Part shown: positions 1 to 16,765 of the stretch, one piece after another
Position numbering within the stretch: the stretch's first letter is position 1
Layout: the number at the start of each line of letters is the position of its first letter
From: Saccharum officinarum
Taxonomy: Eukaryota; Streptophyta; Magnoliopsida; Poales; Poaceae
Length of the DNA: 64,000 bases
NCBI GenBank assembly: GCA_020631735.1
Contig: CM036221.1
Span: 11,637,381 to 11,701,380 of the forward strand
Direction of reading: 5' to 3'
Notes under the pieces: model-generated
What the model was told of the DNA's origin: nothing
Databases searched by the model: none
Seen by the model: only the letters and a program-made list of their open reading frames with translations
Made by a program: the position numbers and the translations under genes

Positions 1-545
1 AGACGGCGGAGTTGACCGCACCGAGATACGATGCATGTTGCAAGTATACATTTCAAATGTTTCAGATGTTTTAGAGGTATGTTGCAAGTGTTTCGTAAGG
101 ATGTTGCAAAAGTAGATGGGGATGTTGCACAAGTTGCAATGGGCTATATACACGTATGTTTCAAGTGTATGTTCCTAATGTTCATCTGTTTCAGGCGTAT
201 GTTGCAAGTGTTTCATTTGGATGTTGCACAACTAGATCAAGATGTTGCATATATATGCAAGTGTTTTTATACGTATGTTATAAGTATTTCATCTTGATGT
301 TTGCATATGTTTACAATGGCTACACACGTGTTTTCAAGTTTTTTCTCGTGTCTTGCAAGTGTTTCAGACGTATATTGTAAGTGTTTCAGCTGTTTCGAAC
401 GTATGTTGTGAGTGTTTCATCTGGATGTTGCACATGTTGCAATACACGTGAGAAGCGGAGGGGCCGCTGGTCTCACGTGGGCGGACGAAATGCAGGCTCG
501 GGTGGAGACGTGCTGGTCCGAGCGCGGGAAACGGATGCTAGCACT
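1..545. repeat. Degenerate short-period repeat, inner end of a MULE-like element
   Basis: The stretch from about 30 to 440 is a degenerate tandem array built on phrases such as TGTTGCAAGTGTTTCA and GGATGTTGCA, followed by GC-rich DNA that ends near CGGATGCTAGCACTGCC at about 545. The same phrases recur in reverse orientation at 13.05-13.40 kb, next to a matching GTGCTAGCGCC end. I read this as the subterminal repeat and one end of a MULE-like element that runs out of the window to the left. Short open frames here are artefacts of the repeat. The family assignment is inference; the repetition and the inverted second copy are seen directly. Confidence 0.5.
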
Positions 546-586
546 GCCGATAAAAAAATATTTGGCCCGAAGGCCCATAATGTCTC

Positions 587-723
587 ATTTGCCCTCGGGC
601 CCGCTAAAGAGCCAGCCCGTGTACACCTGCCCACAAACTTGAGAAGCTCGTCCATGAGCACCACAGGCAGATTGAGCAGCAGCCACTCGTTCCAGTTCAG
701 TGGAACGATGCCAAACATTGTAA
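587..723 (-). pseudogene. Fragment of an ECA-type calcium ATPase last exon
   Basis: Read on the minus strand, this piece encodes [20 protein letters not shown] followed by [10 protein letters not shown], closely matching the C-terminal membrane segment of the intact ATPase in this window (exon 8, near 3425-3530). DNA similarity extends past the conserved peptide to about 587 and stops abruptly at about 723, where the intact gene continues upstream and this copy runs into an A-rich tract. There is no start, no other exon and no catalytic core, so it is a non-functional 3' remnant. It could be a truncated tandem duplicate or a fragment carried in by the adjacent MULE-like element. Confidence 0.8.
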
Positions 724-1529
724 AAAAAAATAACGTCTATCGCAACGAGCAGTCACGTACTACTGTCGAACTCCCATCCCATCCCAGGTTCAGAACGTAC
801 GTTGGCGGTTGGCGCCCGTAGAGCCTGTGATCAGGATCTCTTTCTCAGTTAATCAAAGCCGAGGGAAGGGTAAAGGTTCATGACAAAGCCTGTTCGGATG
901 AAGTTTACTTGATTTTTTCTGTTTTTTTTACTTTACAAATGTTCTGAAATAAAGTTTCTGTTTTTTTACTTTACAAATGACAGTTTTAGCCATGGTGAGC
1001 CTTCGCAGCTACATCTTCAGTAAATAAGCAACTGTTTTCCTTTACAAATGCATTGGAAGTTGGACATGGTAATAGTATCACCACTTCAATTTCTTCTCTT
1101 CCGTCTTTCAAAAAAAATCACCTTCGCTTAAAATTCTACTTGCCGGATAGGTAAATTGCAAACATGATTAGGAAAACAACCTTATGAAAACTTTAACAAT
1201 GAAGTTCTTCTAATCAACGTGGAAAACAATAAGGAAAATAAGCAACAACAACTAAGCCCATTCCATGGGAAAAGGCACAGCAAGAAACAACTCGTTGACC
1301 ATCTAGAAAATTTATATGAAAATTATAGTGCTGCACAAGATTTACAGCTTTGTAGTTCGTCCAGTTTTATCCTTGCACCAAATAATGGAGACAATGTTTA
1401 GACTTTTAAAAAATATAGTTCTAAACACCCCCACATTGGTTATCTCAATACTATTTTGCACCAGCTTGTGCAAGAAACAACCAAAATATAATCCGTTCAT
1501 TCATGACAAAAATAGGTGCATCTGTCGCA
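724..1529. other. Intergenic DNA, no gene seen
   Basis: AT-rich DNA with short T runs. The stretch 845-890 is similar to 2509-2555 (shared core ATCAAAG.YGAGGGAA), a minor direct repeat on either side of the intervening 1.6 kb. I see no coding signal. Confidence 0.5.
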
Positions 1530-1554
1530 CTCTCTTCAGTATGGATTGACTGTG

Positions 1555-1860
1555 TTTGGTGGCCTCCAATGTCTAAAGATAAACTACTAACATAGCATAC
1601 ATGAGTCGCGTCATTAATGCCCACACATGCTTAGGTAAGCAATTCAACTACTACCTCTGCTGCCCCATTGTCTCCTCTAAATGACTAAATGCATACACAT
1701 ATATATCTCCCTTGTACTCTGCATTTTCAATCCAACATGCAGCAACTGTGAATTATCATGCTTATACGATCTCTATGAGTGGCTCATGAGCACCGGCATG
1801 TATTTCATTTCGGTTTCAATGACAATTTCCGAAAGAGTTTGTTAGTTTCCCATGATATTT
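1555..1860 (+). repeat. Dispersed 'module M' repeat, most diverged copy
   Basis: The block starts with TTGGTGGCCTCCAATGTCT, then AAGATAAACTACTAAC, and ends with a TTTCAATCCAACATGCAG / GAGCACCGGCATGTATTTC region. The same ordered phrases recur about ten more times in the 22-64 kb duplication. This copy, 24 kb away, is the most diverged. It carries no open frame of note. Confidence 0.65.
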
Positions 1861-2055
1861 TTTTTGTCAAAACCAATTCGTTTGTTTAATCGGCGCTACT
1901 TGATGCATTTACCGCACCTATCTCCCCATCAGGCCATCAGTTAATGGCCACATATATGAATATGCTGAGTACCATCACAACCGTAACTAATCAGATCAAC
2001 AGCTACAAACAGGGCACGAAGGAATTGTACTCAAACTGGCAGCTAATGTTCATTT

Positions 2056-2058
<3 letters not shown>

Positions 2059-2132
<74 letters not shown>
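2059..2132. repeat. (TA)n microsatellite
   Basis: An uninterrupted run of about 37 TA dinucleotides, flanked by CATTTCC on the left and AAAAGAGAAGG on the right. Confidence 0.95.
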
Positions 2133-2138
<6 letters not shown>

Positions 2139-3375
2139 GAAGGATCTTTTTCTCCGCTCAATTTATTTTGTTTTGAGTCTTGACTAGGTGCTTGGATCGG
2201 AGATAGACTTTAGTTTAACTTGTGTTTTCTATATAAAAAATATAGTTAGAAAACCCATATTAAGGAAAGTATTTATATTGAATAGAATGTGTTAGAATTA
2301 GGGGTACTTTCTGATTCATTTTAATCCACAAACATGATGTGAACATTATATAAAGCAGTAGTACTTATACAATATATGCAAGTTCAATAACAAGCATAAT
2401 CATCTCAATAGACAGCACTAAAAGTAGTCAAAGAAATCCACTCAAAAAAAATTGAGAGCATCCTTGAGTGAGACCCATGCCGAGATCATCGGTGGACGAG
2501 CCAAGCATTTTCTTAGCTGATCAAAGTTGAGGGAAAGTAAAGATGCATGATGAATCCCTCTAGCCTCTAGGGTAGCGAAAAAACCTTCGAAGTTACCTCT
2601 CGCGTGCTGAAGTTTACTAGACAGATCATGTGTGAATTGTGATCGTCTTTTCCTTTGTGTTCATTACAGCTTTATTAATGAAGAACTACGGGTACGATTT
2701 GTTTTACAGTTTTATCCATTGGTCGTCTGCGTGGCTACATGTTCAGAAGATAGCCTGTTTCATCCCACTCCTGGTAAAGCGCTGGACGTGTGCAACTCGT
2801 ATTGCGGTCTGTTACGCGAGGTGCGAGCACCTTAGCATCACTTTTTTTTTTTGAACATTTAGCATCACTTTTTTGTATTCAGCTTTTGCTATCTATGAAT
2901 GTTACCCCAGGCCATTCACACGCCACCTCTGACCAGTTCAAGAGAGAAGATGTGATTTGAGATAGCACCAAGTAGTCAATCTAGAAGCATAATAAGGTAA
3001 ACTAGCACAAGTAGTCAATCTACAAGCATAATAAGGTAAACCTTTGCATAGTTGTATTGTATCCCTGCTTCACATGTTTTGCAGCCAAAAAACTGAAAAG
3101 TGTCCTATGAAGTTCTGAATCAACGCTACATAATTCACAGGATAATATATGTTACCAATTAACCACTTGTTTTTAAGAACAAAGAAGCTACTTTTGTAGC
3201 TATTTTTAGCGTTAGGTGAAGAAAGGGAGAGAAACAGTGAAAATGAGTTATTTATCTGCATTTTTTCCTGTATTGATTGAATAGTTTGGAGCTTAAGAAC
3301 ATTTTTCTCTGAGGTTCATCTTTACATGATCAATGGAATGGTTTAGTAACTGAGCACTGAGTCAATGTTAGCGCT
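2133..3375. other. 3' flank of the calcium ATPase gene
   Basis: No open frame is supported. The stretch contains a two-unit tandem repeat of about 38 bp (roughly 2964-3043, shared phrase AGTAGTCAATCTA.AAGCATA). The ATPase 3' untranslated region must lie in the last few hundred bases before 3376; its polyadenylation site cannot be placed from sequence alone. Confidence 0.5.
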
Positions 3376-8164
<4,789 letters not shown>

Positions 8165-8615
8165 CGCCGTCGTCGGAGGGGCGGCGGCGGTGGAGGAGGA
8201 GTCGGGTGGTTGGTTCGTTGGCGTGCGGTGCGGAGAGCCGGAGACCGGAGCGCGCCGGCCGCAACGAACCGAGCCGACGAAGCCGGGGATGGCAATGCCC
8301 ACGCTGGGGACGGACGGATGAAGCAGAGTGCAGGCACGGGCGGCGGCGTTGTGGGAACCCGGGCGGCGGCGCGCGCCGCGGCGCTGGCAGAGGACGCGGC
8401 GGGCGGCGGCGGCGGCAGAGAGGACGAGGAGGAGGAGTCCCGGTCCCGGAAGTTGTTCGGTGTGGGCCCAGACGGTACCTAGTGGTGGTGGTGGTGGTGG
8501 GGCGGAGGTGGGAACCGCATGCGCGGCGGTCGGGGTCGGTCGGTGCCTCTCCTCTCCTCTCTGTCTCTGCTTCGGCTTGTGCTGCAAGTTGGTGAAGGGG
8601 AGAGGGAGTTGAAGA
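8165..8615 (-). promoter_or_regulatory. 5' leader and proximal promoter of the calcium ATPase gene
   Basis: Very GC-rich DNA directly upstream of the chosen ATG, with GGTGGT runs and pyrimidine-rich CTCCTCTCCTCTC-type tracts (as read on the plus strand near 8480-8570). The start site cannot be fixed by eye. Upstream in-frame codons, including the ATG at 8587, are probably untranslated leader. Long plus-strand open frames over 7.2-8.6 kb are antisense shadows of the GC-rich exon. Confidence 0.5.
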
Positions 8616-9060
8616 AGGGTGTGGTGGATGGAGGACGGAGAGGACGAAGCTGCCGCGAAGGTTCCTAGGCTGCTACGGCCTGCGGGTGGGGAGGGAAGCC
8701 AAGCGGGCTGCGGCTATCCCAACCGCCCAGCGGCCGCAGCGCAGTCCGGCAAACCGCGTCGGAGGTCTGCTGCGGCTGCAGAGTGGCGCCGCGCCGCGCC
8801 GCGTCGGTCCATCTTCCAATTCCATCCAGTCCAGTGGAAGGAAGGGAAAGGCGTGTCCGTGTCGTCGTCCACGGTGGCGTCGACAGATGGCGCTGGCGCA
8901 GGCGCAGCCTTGTGGAAAGTGGAAACCACAGGCGACGGCCACCTGTGGTCTGTGGAGGACGGGACGGCCGCACTGCGTAGCGTGCTCGGCATGCTTGCCA
9001 GATGAACTCGTCACCGCTGATAGCCTGATGCCTGCGCTATGGTACTCCTAGCACGCGCAA
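8616..9060. other. GC-rich upstream region of the ATPase gene
   Basis: GC-rich with short open frames in all directions, none with recognisable protein content or codon structure. Most simply this is distal promoter or CpG-rich 5' flank. GC content drops sharply at about 9065, where a TTATTATTATTA tract begins. Confidence 0.4.
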
Positions 9061-10217
9061 ACCAACCCAGGCGGATTTATTATTATTATTATTAATCCTT
9101 TTTCAAATCTTATTATAAAAAATAGTATCGCGTAAATTTATTTCTAATTCTTCTGGACGCGTCAACGCGTACAAAAGTACGTTACCACGCCACATACATC
9201 GCCCGCGATATGATATGTCACCGTGGATAGTGATTTCCAGGAGGCGCCGCGGCAACCATACTGTCGTGGGATGGTTTAGCCTTAGAAAAATTATATGTTT
9301 TTATATCATCTCGGATGAAGATGTTTTTATATAAAAGTTGGAGCTCTCGAAGAAATCTACAACTTTATAGTTTTAGTTTTTTCTTCATTTGAGGTGGTCA
9401 AGATTCTCGAAAACATAATATAAAATTTTAGCACCACATTAATCGCATATAAGTGCTTGATGTCTTAGAAAAATCCTATCTTCCTTATAAAAACTCAACT
9501 TCTGGCTATGTACATAGACAACAATGCATAGGAACGTAACTAGGAGCTGATTCATTTGGGGACAAAGGGAGTGAATCTTATATTGTTGACCTATACAAAA
9601 AAATTAAATTGATTGCCGAGAGTAGAAATATTTAGCTTAGGACAAAACTAATATGATATGTAAAAAAATACATGAAGTATAAGAGGTTTACTAAGTTTGT
9701 TCTAAGTTGGTGGCAGAGCTTGGAGGGAATTCAAGAGGAAGCCAATAGCATTAAAGATTTGCTTGATGTGTAAATCTCTATTACTTTCTGAACAACATCC
9801 TTTGACATCCTTAAGATATTTCAATCGCGCGGGGGCGGGGGCGCGTGCACGGGCAGGGGAAGGGGGGCGTGGCGTGACCCACTATGGTCTATACGTGGCT
9901 TCCGCATTACCAAAGTCAAATTGTGCCAAATTTGTTCAACTCTAGAAAAGAAGAATACTAGTTATGATATAAAATTAGCATCATCGGAACGTTACGAAAT
10001 AATATTTTTATAATTTATATCTTTCATATGACAGATGTCAATATTTTTTGTTAAATTAATAAAATTTAGCATAGTTTGACTTAGAACAAACATATATGTC
10101 CCTTATATTTAAGAATGGAGAAAGTGAGATTTTTAAGATAGATTAGCATGGAGGCCTATGCTTATATTTATTACATGTAGTTACTAAAATATTATCAACT
10201 ATCATTTAGAAACCACG
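9061..10217. other. AT-rich intergenic DNA, no gene seen
   Basis: No supportable open frame. A short GC island at 9825-9875 (GGGGCGGGGGCGCG type) is the only compositional feature. Confidence 0.5.
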
Positions 10218-10219
10218 TA

Positions 10220-10394
10220 CTCCCTTCGTCTAAAAAATCAACTTAGAGTTGTCCAAAGTCAAAGCATTTTAAATCTCACTAAATTTTCATGAAAGAATTA
10301 AAGGGTGTCAATATTTATGACATGAAATTAGTCAAATTCAAGATAGTTTGACCTAAGGTAACTTAAGGTGTCGAATTTTTTGGACGGAATGGAG
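10220..10394. mobile_element. Stowaway-type MITE
   Basis: Starts CTCCCTTCGTCT and ends GGACGGAATGGAG, flanked on both sides by TA (10218-10219 and 10395-10396). 175 bp, non-coding. Confidence 0.85.
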
Positions 10395-10625
10395 TACTTG
10401 CTCCGTGCACGAAAGAATACAAATTTCATTTTTTTAAGAAGTCAAAGAATCTAAACTCTGACTAAAGCTATATTAAAAATACTAACATTCATGATACAAA
10501 TTAAGTACTATTCAAATAACTATAGAATATATTTTCGTAGTAATTTTATTGGAGACATAAATGTTAACACTATTCATTACAAATTTGGTCAAACTTTAAC
10601 TAGTTTAACTTACATAAATAACATA

Positions 10626-10875
10626 CTCACTCCGTCCCAAATAAAAGCACATCTCGCCTCCCGAGGGGTCAAATTTTTAAAAGTTTGACCAATTTATACA
10701 AAAATATATTAATATTTATGATGTATAGTAGAGTATATTTTCATAATGAACTTATTTTAAAATATAAATGTTGATATTAATTTTTATATTTTTATTTAAA
10801 TCTAAAAAGTTTAACTCCTCAAAATTTGCATTTTGGGGAGGGGGGTTGAGAGAGCAATTGCATTTTTTAAGGAAG
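10626..10875. mobile_element. Stowaway-type MITE, decayed right end
   Basis: The left end, CTCACTCCGTCCCAAATAAA after TA, is canonical. The right end GGAAG followed by TA is a weak match, and a G-rich stretch at 10836-10850 looks like later damage. Confidence 0.5.
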
Positions 10876-10931
10876 TACTAGTAATTAAGAATTTTGCATG
10901 TAGCAGGAGCCTACAACATGACGTAGTGTCA

Positions 10932-11254
10932 GGCCCCGTTTGGGTGAGCTCTACTCCCTGATTCTTCAGCTCTGCTCCTTGATTCTCTGATGGAGTGACT
11001 TCACTGGATTCCTAGGAGGGAGCAGGGTGGGGATCAGCAGAGAATTGATTCTCAGCTGATCCCCACCAAAATATAACAGGGAGTTGGAGAGAATATGGGG
11101 AAACAGGTTTTTTCGGCTCCCTCGCTTATATACAAAGTGGAGGAGTGATTCACTTGGATTCCCTAAAGAAATTAGATTATTTTTTTTTACGTTTGACAGC
11201 CGGAGAGTGATTCTCTTCGGGAATCCGCTACATGCAGCACTCCCAACCGGCCCC
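10932..11254. mobile_element. Tourist-like MITE
   Basis: The left end GGCCCCGTTTGGGTGAGC is mirrored by CTCCCAACCGGCCCC at the right. The interior repeats GATTC-containing phrases in both directions. Minus-strand frames across it are not genes. Confidence 0.6.
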
Positions 11255-12264
11255 TCAAACGTCCCACAGCTTATTGGCGACAAGAAAGCCGCCAGCGCCG
11301 GGGGATGTGTTGTGTGGTTTGGGAACAACCAAGACAAAAAAAAACTAAAACTGGTTAGATTTGCGAGAGGTGGTTATATATTATTATGTATTATTACATA
11401 TTGCCGTCATTATTTACCGAGACATGAAAGCAGCGGAATATTCGGTGCCGAGCCAACCTCTGATCCAATTATCAACGAAGGTTCGTCGAGGTTTCGCGAG
11501 TTGCATTTGCAGGATACGATTACGATGACGTGCGCCGGCCGAGCGATCAACGTCGACAAACCTCGCGCAGCCGCCAGTAACGACGACACTTATTATTACT
11601 ATAATCCTCCTAGTAGTACCACTTTTTAATTTTAACTCCGCCATCCACCCATCCACATCCACTGTTATTATGCGTATCGTACTTTCCTGGTCCGTATCCC
11701 TCTCGCGTTGACCAAAGGATAAATTCTCCATCTCAACTTTTTATAATATTTCTTTATTTACTACCACCAGGCAGCACTAGACGGCAGGCACCGCGCCTGT
11801 GTCATGAACATGTGGGCCCGGTACTGTAAATGGGACGGACCCTCCAGAGGGCCCACACGAGCCTACCACTACCACACCCAAGGCGTGCGTGCAGCGTTGC
11901 AGGCCTGTGGGGCCGCCACGCCAATGTTGCCAATGTTGTGGGAGTGGGAGCATGCGCCGAAAGCCAACAGCCGTGAACTCCATTTCCGTCCCTTCTCTTT
12001 TCTACCCTATACCCCAGGACTGTACCCAGTACCACTGGGACGTGGGCCCGCCCACGGATTTCTCTCCTGCAATTCAGCGTGCGCTTCGTATGAAGGAGTA
12101 TGTCGTACTATCGTGTAAGTACCCATTACTAATGCTAGCAGTATCTCCCGTTACAGTAGTACTATTTTCTAAAAAAAATGAAAATATCGTTTTTCTGTTG
12201 GTAGATATTGAATGGTGCAAAGGGAAAAGGGTGGTCATCTGTATTAATACTCCGAAGATGTCTA
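11255..12264. other. Intergenic DNA, no gene seen
   Basis: Moderately GC-rich at 11430-11560 and 11770-12080, with overlapping open frames on both strands (for example plus 11889-12368 and minus 11777-11983), none resembling a known protein. The phrase CCAATGTTG occurs twice next to each other near 11925. Could be the relic of a promoter or gene fragment. Confidence 0.4.
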
Positions 12265-12267
12265 TAA

Positions 12268-12733
12268 GGGCTCCTTTTGGACACATGATTGAAAGAATAG
12301 AAAAAATAGAGCAATATGATAGGATTGTAGGTGAAAAACAGAGGATTGAAAACCATAGGAAACTTTGAGTAGTCGTTGTTTGGATTGACCTAGGAAATTC
12401 GTAGGAATAGGAAGGCCTATTAGCTATTAGCTTGTCTCAACATTCCTGTCATCTTGGTTTCAACTGTACTACTCGGAAGTGTGGCCGCCTAATATTGCAT
12501 TAGCAGCAGCAAAGCACAGAGTGCCTCGATCCCACGCGACAGAAAAAGAAACAAAGAGGTCCCACTAGATGTTTATTTCCTGTACTTTTTCCTATGAAAT
12601 CAGCACTATAGGAAATATCCCTCCATTTCTCCTATGCTTGAATCCTTCATTCCAAAGGGATGAACAGTATCATTTCATATAGGATTTGGTATCCTTCATT
12701 TTTCTTCCAAAATTCCTTCAATCCAAAGGGGGC
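12268..12733. mobile_element. Tourist/Harbinger MITE with TAA target duplication
   Basis: Left end GGGCTCCTTTTGGACACA, right end TTCAATCCAAAGGGGGC; flanked by TAA at 12265-12267 and TAA at 12734-12736. 466 bp, non-coding. Confidence 0.8.
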
Positions 12734-12839
12734 TAAATGGGCACCTTAAACAAGAAAACAGTATGACTGCAACGAACGTCGAAGCAACAACAAACCGGAC
12801 TGTGCAAAGTCAGGTGTGAATAAAGATCCTCCTATGAGC

Positions 12840-13812
12840 TTTTTAGTAGTGCTAGCGCCAAGACGTCTGGATAGACGCCCACGCGTTGTACTCCGTTTCG
12901 CGCGCTCCACACGAGGCGCGCGTCGCCTGAGCATCAAGAGGGGGAAGGGGTGGTGCCTCCGATTTGTAAGGACCCGGTCGCGGCGTCATATGGATGCCCT
13001 GCCGGCGCCAAGAGATGGACACATCGAGACGATGCAGCAGAAGACGAGGAGGAGAGATGCAACACCCGATCTGCTTTTGAAACATCCAAATACAACAGTT
13101 GCAACATACGTCTGAAGGCAGATGAAACACTTGAAAGAACACTTGAAAACACTTGAAAACATCGCAACCATACGTAACATCCAGATAAAACACATGCAAA
13201 GTATGTGTGAAACATATGCAACATCCAGATAAACACACTTGCATGCGTCCAGAAAACATAGATGAAACATTGGTAACAAACCTTTGCAACATACGTGTAC
13301 AACCATTGCAACATATGCAACATCCCGATCTACTTTTGCAACATCCATCTGAAACACTTGCAACATACCTTTCAAACACTCGAAACATACGCTTGTCACA
13401 TGCGCTTTCAACAAAACTTGGCAGCCAAACGGGCGGAGCATGGCACAGCGGGATCCCAGCTATGTGGTTGCGGTGGAGAAGGATGGAAGCAGGCTGATGG
13501 TTGTGCGGCCCCCGGCGATAGGGCGCACGCGGTGCCCGCGGTGGAGGCGACAACATCAGTCGGGTGGTGCGGCCTCGCGCAGCGAGCACGCCGTGGTGCT
13601 GCGGGCGCAACAGTGGCAGGGAGGAAGGCTGGCAGGAGGCGCGGTAGAGAGGGAGGCGTGGAGGAGCCGTGGCGGAGTCGCGGTGATGCGTGAGTTTTTT
13701 TTAATCTGTGGTGACCGGAGGGGAGCGGAGGGAGCAGATAGGAACAACTTTTGAACGTCGGGTCCACCAACAGGGGTGTCCGCGCGTGGACGAACATCTG
13801 ACTCCCAGCATT
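12840..13812. mobile_element. MULE-like non-autonomous element
   Basis: Bounded by GTAGTGCTAGCGCCAAGACG on the left and the inverse-like CATCTGACTCCCAGCATTAT on the right. The flanks GAGCTTTTT (left) and GAGCTTTGT (right) could be a 9-bp target duplication with one mismatch. The interior from 13050 to 13400 is the inverted counterpart of the repeat at 1-440 (phrases TGAAACACTTGCAACATAC and TGCAACATCC), followed by a GC-rich segment to 13740. A 252-codon minus-strand frame runs through the repeat but looks like repeat translation, not a protein. The ends are approximate. Confidence 0.5.
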
Positions 13813-13944
13813 ATCGAAGAGCTTTGTGTCATTAGCTTAATTCTAACTTAATTTACTCATAGTATTAATATTTATTTCTTTAACCAAGTTTACTATAAAA
13901 ATATATTTATAATTAATAATTTAATATATATTTCTTATATCGTA

Positions 13945-14194
13945 TCTCTGTCCCAAAAAACCTATCACATAGGGGTCTGTGCAGGTGAAACTATCTTGAG
14001 TTTGACTAGGTTTATAGAAAAACATTAGCAGCATTTATACCTTTAAATAAGTCTATATAAGAAAATATATTTAATGTTTTTTCCTGATCGTGCTACTGCA
14101 ACATAAATATTAGTAACCTCTTGTGTGTATTTGGTCGAAATTAAAATTGTCACTTTTCGAGAAGTGAGATGACACTCTTTGTGGTACGAGGGAG
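13945..14194. mobile_element. Stowaway-type MITE
   Basis: TA, then TCTCTGTCCCAAAAAACC; ends GGTACGAGGGAG then TA. 250 bp, AT-rich interior. Confidence 0.75.
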
Positions 14195-14296
14195 TAAACG
14201 CTAGTTCTTTTATTTTATAACTTTGGTCAAACACCAAATCATTTGACTCCTAAAAAAGTGAGAATTGCAATCTTTTGTGGACCAAGTGAGTATCTA

Positions 14297-14545
14297 CTGC
14301 CTCCATCCAAAAAATTAATTATAGGTTTGGTCAACGTCAAACTATCTTAAATTCAACTGAATTTATGGAAAACATTAACAACATGCATGGCTCCAAATAG
14401 ACATATAATAAAAATATATTTCATTACAAATAAATTAATACTTATTTGATATGAAAATATGAACTTTAATATAAATTTGACGGAATATGAAATTATTTTA
14501 TTTGAGTTAACACTGTTTTAGAACTGCATTTTTTTATGGATCGAG
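14297..14545. mobile_element. Stowaway-type MITE
   Basis: TA, then CTGCCTCCATCCAAAAAATT; ends TTTATGGATCGAG then TA. 249 bp. Confidence 0.7.
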
Positions 14546-14878
14546 TAGCTACATACAGTACTCCTATCTCTATCTACTCCTATGCATCCATCCACGGGTC
14601 CACCCATTGAATTGGATTATATTGAACACATTTGACTTGCCCCCACGCACGCAACCGCGCGAGGCGCGACAAAACCAGTAGGGGAATCCGAATTTCCACC
14701 TTTACAAAAAAGATCGAATTTCTCCCCTCAAAAAAAAAGATCGAATTTCCCATCTCTTTCCACAAGGCATCGTGGTCATCCTTGCGAGTCACATCTTCGT
14801 AGAAATTCTGTCGTCAGATGAGACATTACTCCTATGGTGGATAGATAGAGATGGATGGGTCACAGGGAGTAGGAGAGG
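14546..14878. other. Intergenic DNA between two MITEs
   Basis: Contains a short local direct repeat (AAAGATCGAATTTC at about 14708 and 14737). No gene seen. Confidence 0.4.
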
Positions 14879-14880
14879 TA

Positions 14881-15154
14881 CTCCTCCATCCTTAAATATC
14901 TGTCGTTTGCGTTTCCTAATAAATAACTTTGACTAAATATATATTTAAAAATATTAATATTTATAGTACATAATTAGTATCATTAAAAGATCTTTGAATC
15001 TAATTTTTAATAAATTTATTTAGAGATATAAATGTTGAATCTAATTTTTTAATAAATTTATTTGGAGATATAAATGTTACACGTATTTTCTATAAATCAA
15101 GTCAAACTTATGGCATACACACCAACAACAACAGATATAAAGGGACAAAGTGAG
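14881..15154. mobile_element. Stowaway-type MITE
   Basis: TA, then CTCCTCCATCCTTAAATATC; ends GATATAAAGGGACAAAGTGAG then TA. 274 bp, with an internal near-duplicated phrase TTTAATAAATTTATTT at about 15005 and 15045. Confidence 0.8.
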
Positions 15155-15205
15155 TAGGGCTGTAGGAGTACAAAAAGCATGGCCACCACAGACACTAGCA
15201 TCCTT

Positions 15206-15450
15206 GGGCCTTGTTCACTTCCCCATCCCAACCTAAAATATTTCCTCTTTCACCCATCACATCAAATCTTTCGACGCATGCATGGATCATTAAATATAGG
15301 TAAAAAAGATAACTAATTGTATAGTTTGTCTGTAAATGTCGGGACGAATCTTTTGAGCCTAGTTAGTCCATAATTGAACAACTTTTGCCAAATAACAACG
15401 AAAGATGCTACAGTAACTTTTCAGCTACTTTTCGCGAAGTGAACACACCC
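15206..15450. mobile_element. Tourist-like MITE, GTTCACTTC family
   Basis: Left end GGGCCTTGTTCACTTCCC, right end GCGAAGTGAACACACCC. The core holds the family signature GACGAATCTTTTGAGCCTA. It is in the opposite orientation to the related elements at 16.8-18.9 kb. Confidence 0.8.
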
Positions 15451-16765
15451 TTGGTTTTCGTTCCTTGATTTCAGCGTGTGTCTGCAAGGAGACGACAGCC
15501 AGACGGAGCAGGTGCGCGACGTGGCAAGTGTTTTTCTCTCCAACAAAACAACATCAGCCGGTTTATCAGTCGCATAAATCATTAGCCAAATAGCTCCGAA
15601 ATCAGTTACTTGCATATGAATAAGAAAATATAAGGTAATAATATGAATTGAATAGTTTAGATTCGTATTCGAAATTTCAAATATCCTTTTATTTGTTTGT
15701 TTGTTTGTCTATTGCCTATGAGCATCAATGATCTATCTGTGTTACTATAGATTTTATAAAAAAAGCAAGTCATATAATGAGAGATTGAAATATAGTAAAC
15801 TCTATACATACATACAGTAAACAATAATAAAAAGATATTGTTAGCCATGTTAACTATATAAATTCACAATGTTGCAATCTGATCATTTCGTGCCTCGGAG
15901 TAGCTTGCTACTGTGAATTAGTAAGGCATGCCCCCCGTAATAACAAAGAGTTGAGTGGGTTCAAAAAGGGTGGCATTTTTGCGAATCTTTTTTTTTATAA
16001 CATATATAGATTCCATTGAGACAAAAAGAATACCATAAAAGAGCATCCTAAAAGTTTGCACACAGTTATCAGGTAAATAGGTTTTACTTTTGCACGCATC
16101 GTACTCCTTGGGTTCCAAAATGTAAGTTCTTTCTAGATACATAGCATTTGCTATGTACCTAGATATACATTATATGATATGTCTAGAATACACAATAATA
16201 AAACCAGAACGGTTTATGATTTAGAACGGGAGTGGTACTAATAAAGTACATTGTTTTTCCCACAGTATATGACTTACGTTTGTCGGCTCCTAAAAATGCA
16301 ATGGTTTTTATGCCCTTTGTTTCAACAGCCGAAGTGAAGAGCTTATGATGATGCAAGTCTGCCTATGGATTACTAGATGGAAAGAATGTATTATAGGTAA
16401 CGATGGTCCAACTGAGGGCTCGTTCGTTTCTCTAGAAATTGTTCCCTAGAACAGTTCCTAGCCGGAATGATAGGCTAATCTGTATAGCAATTGATCAGCC
16501 GGAACGATTCCTAGACTCATTCCAAGATAACCGAATGATCCCTGAAGGGAATGTATTACAGGTAACTCTTCAACGTCAAAAAAAATTACAGGTGACTCTT
16601 GACTCTGGTTCGGTTCCTTTTTTTTTTTGTTTTCACGGGTTTGGCATGTACTCCCTCCGTCCCATTGAGACTGTCGTCGTAGCACCTGGCCGGTGTCCCA
16701 TACAAGTGTCGTTTTAGGTATGACATGGGTCCCACACCTAGCAAAGCAAAGCAACCGAGACCCAG
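15451..16765. other. Intergenic DNA, no gene seen
   Basis: AT-rich. Contains a short unpaired Stowaway-like end (CTCCCTCCGTCCCATTGAG, 16650) and a GGGCTCGTTCGTTTC phrase at about 16418 that may be a lone MITE end. No coding content. Confidence 0.45.

Noticed and set aside
1944..2183. 79-codon frame across the TA microsatellite
   Set aside because: Half of it is an Ile-Tyr repeat from (TA)n.
8165..8587. In-frame upstream ATG extending the ATPase by 141 residues
   Set aside because: The added residues are low-complexity and the family N-terminus starts just before FPAWA; read as 5' leader.
11084..11629. 181-codon plus-strand frame
   Set aside because: Begins in a Tourist-like MITE, has no recognisable domain and ends in simple TAT-rich DNA.
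12852..13610. Minus-strand 252-codon frame
   Set aside because: It is translation of the degenerate tandem repeat of a MULE-like element; composition (Cys, Phe and Val in a short period) reflects the DNA repeat.
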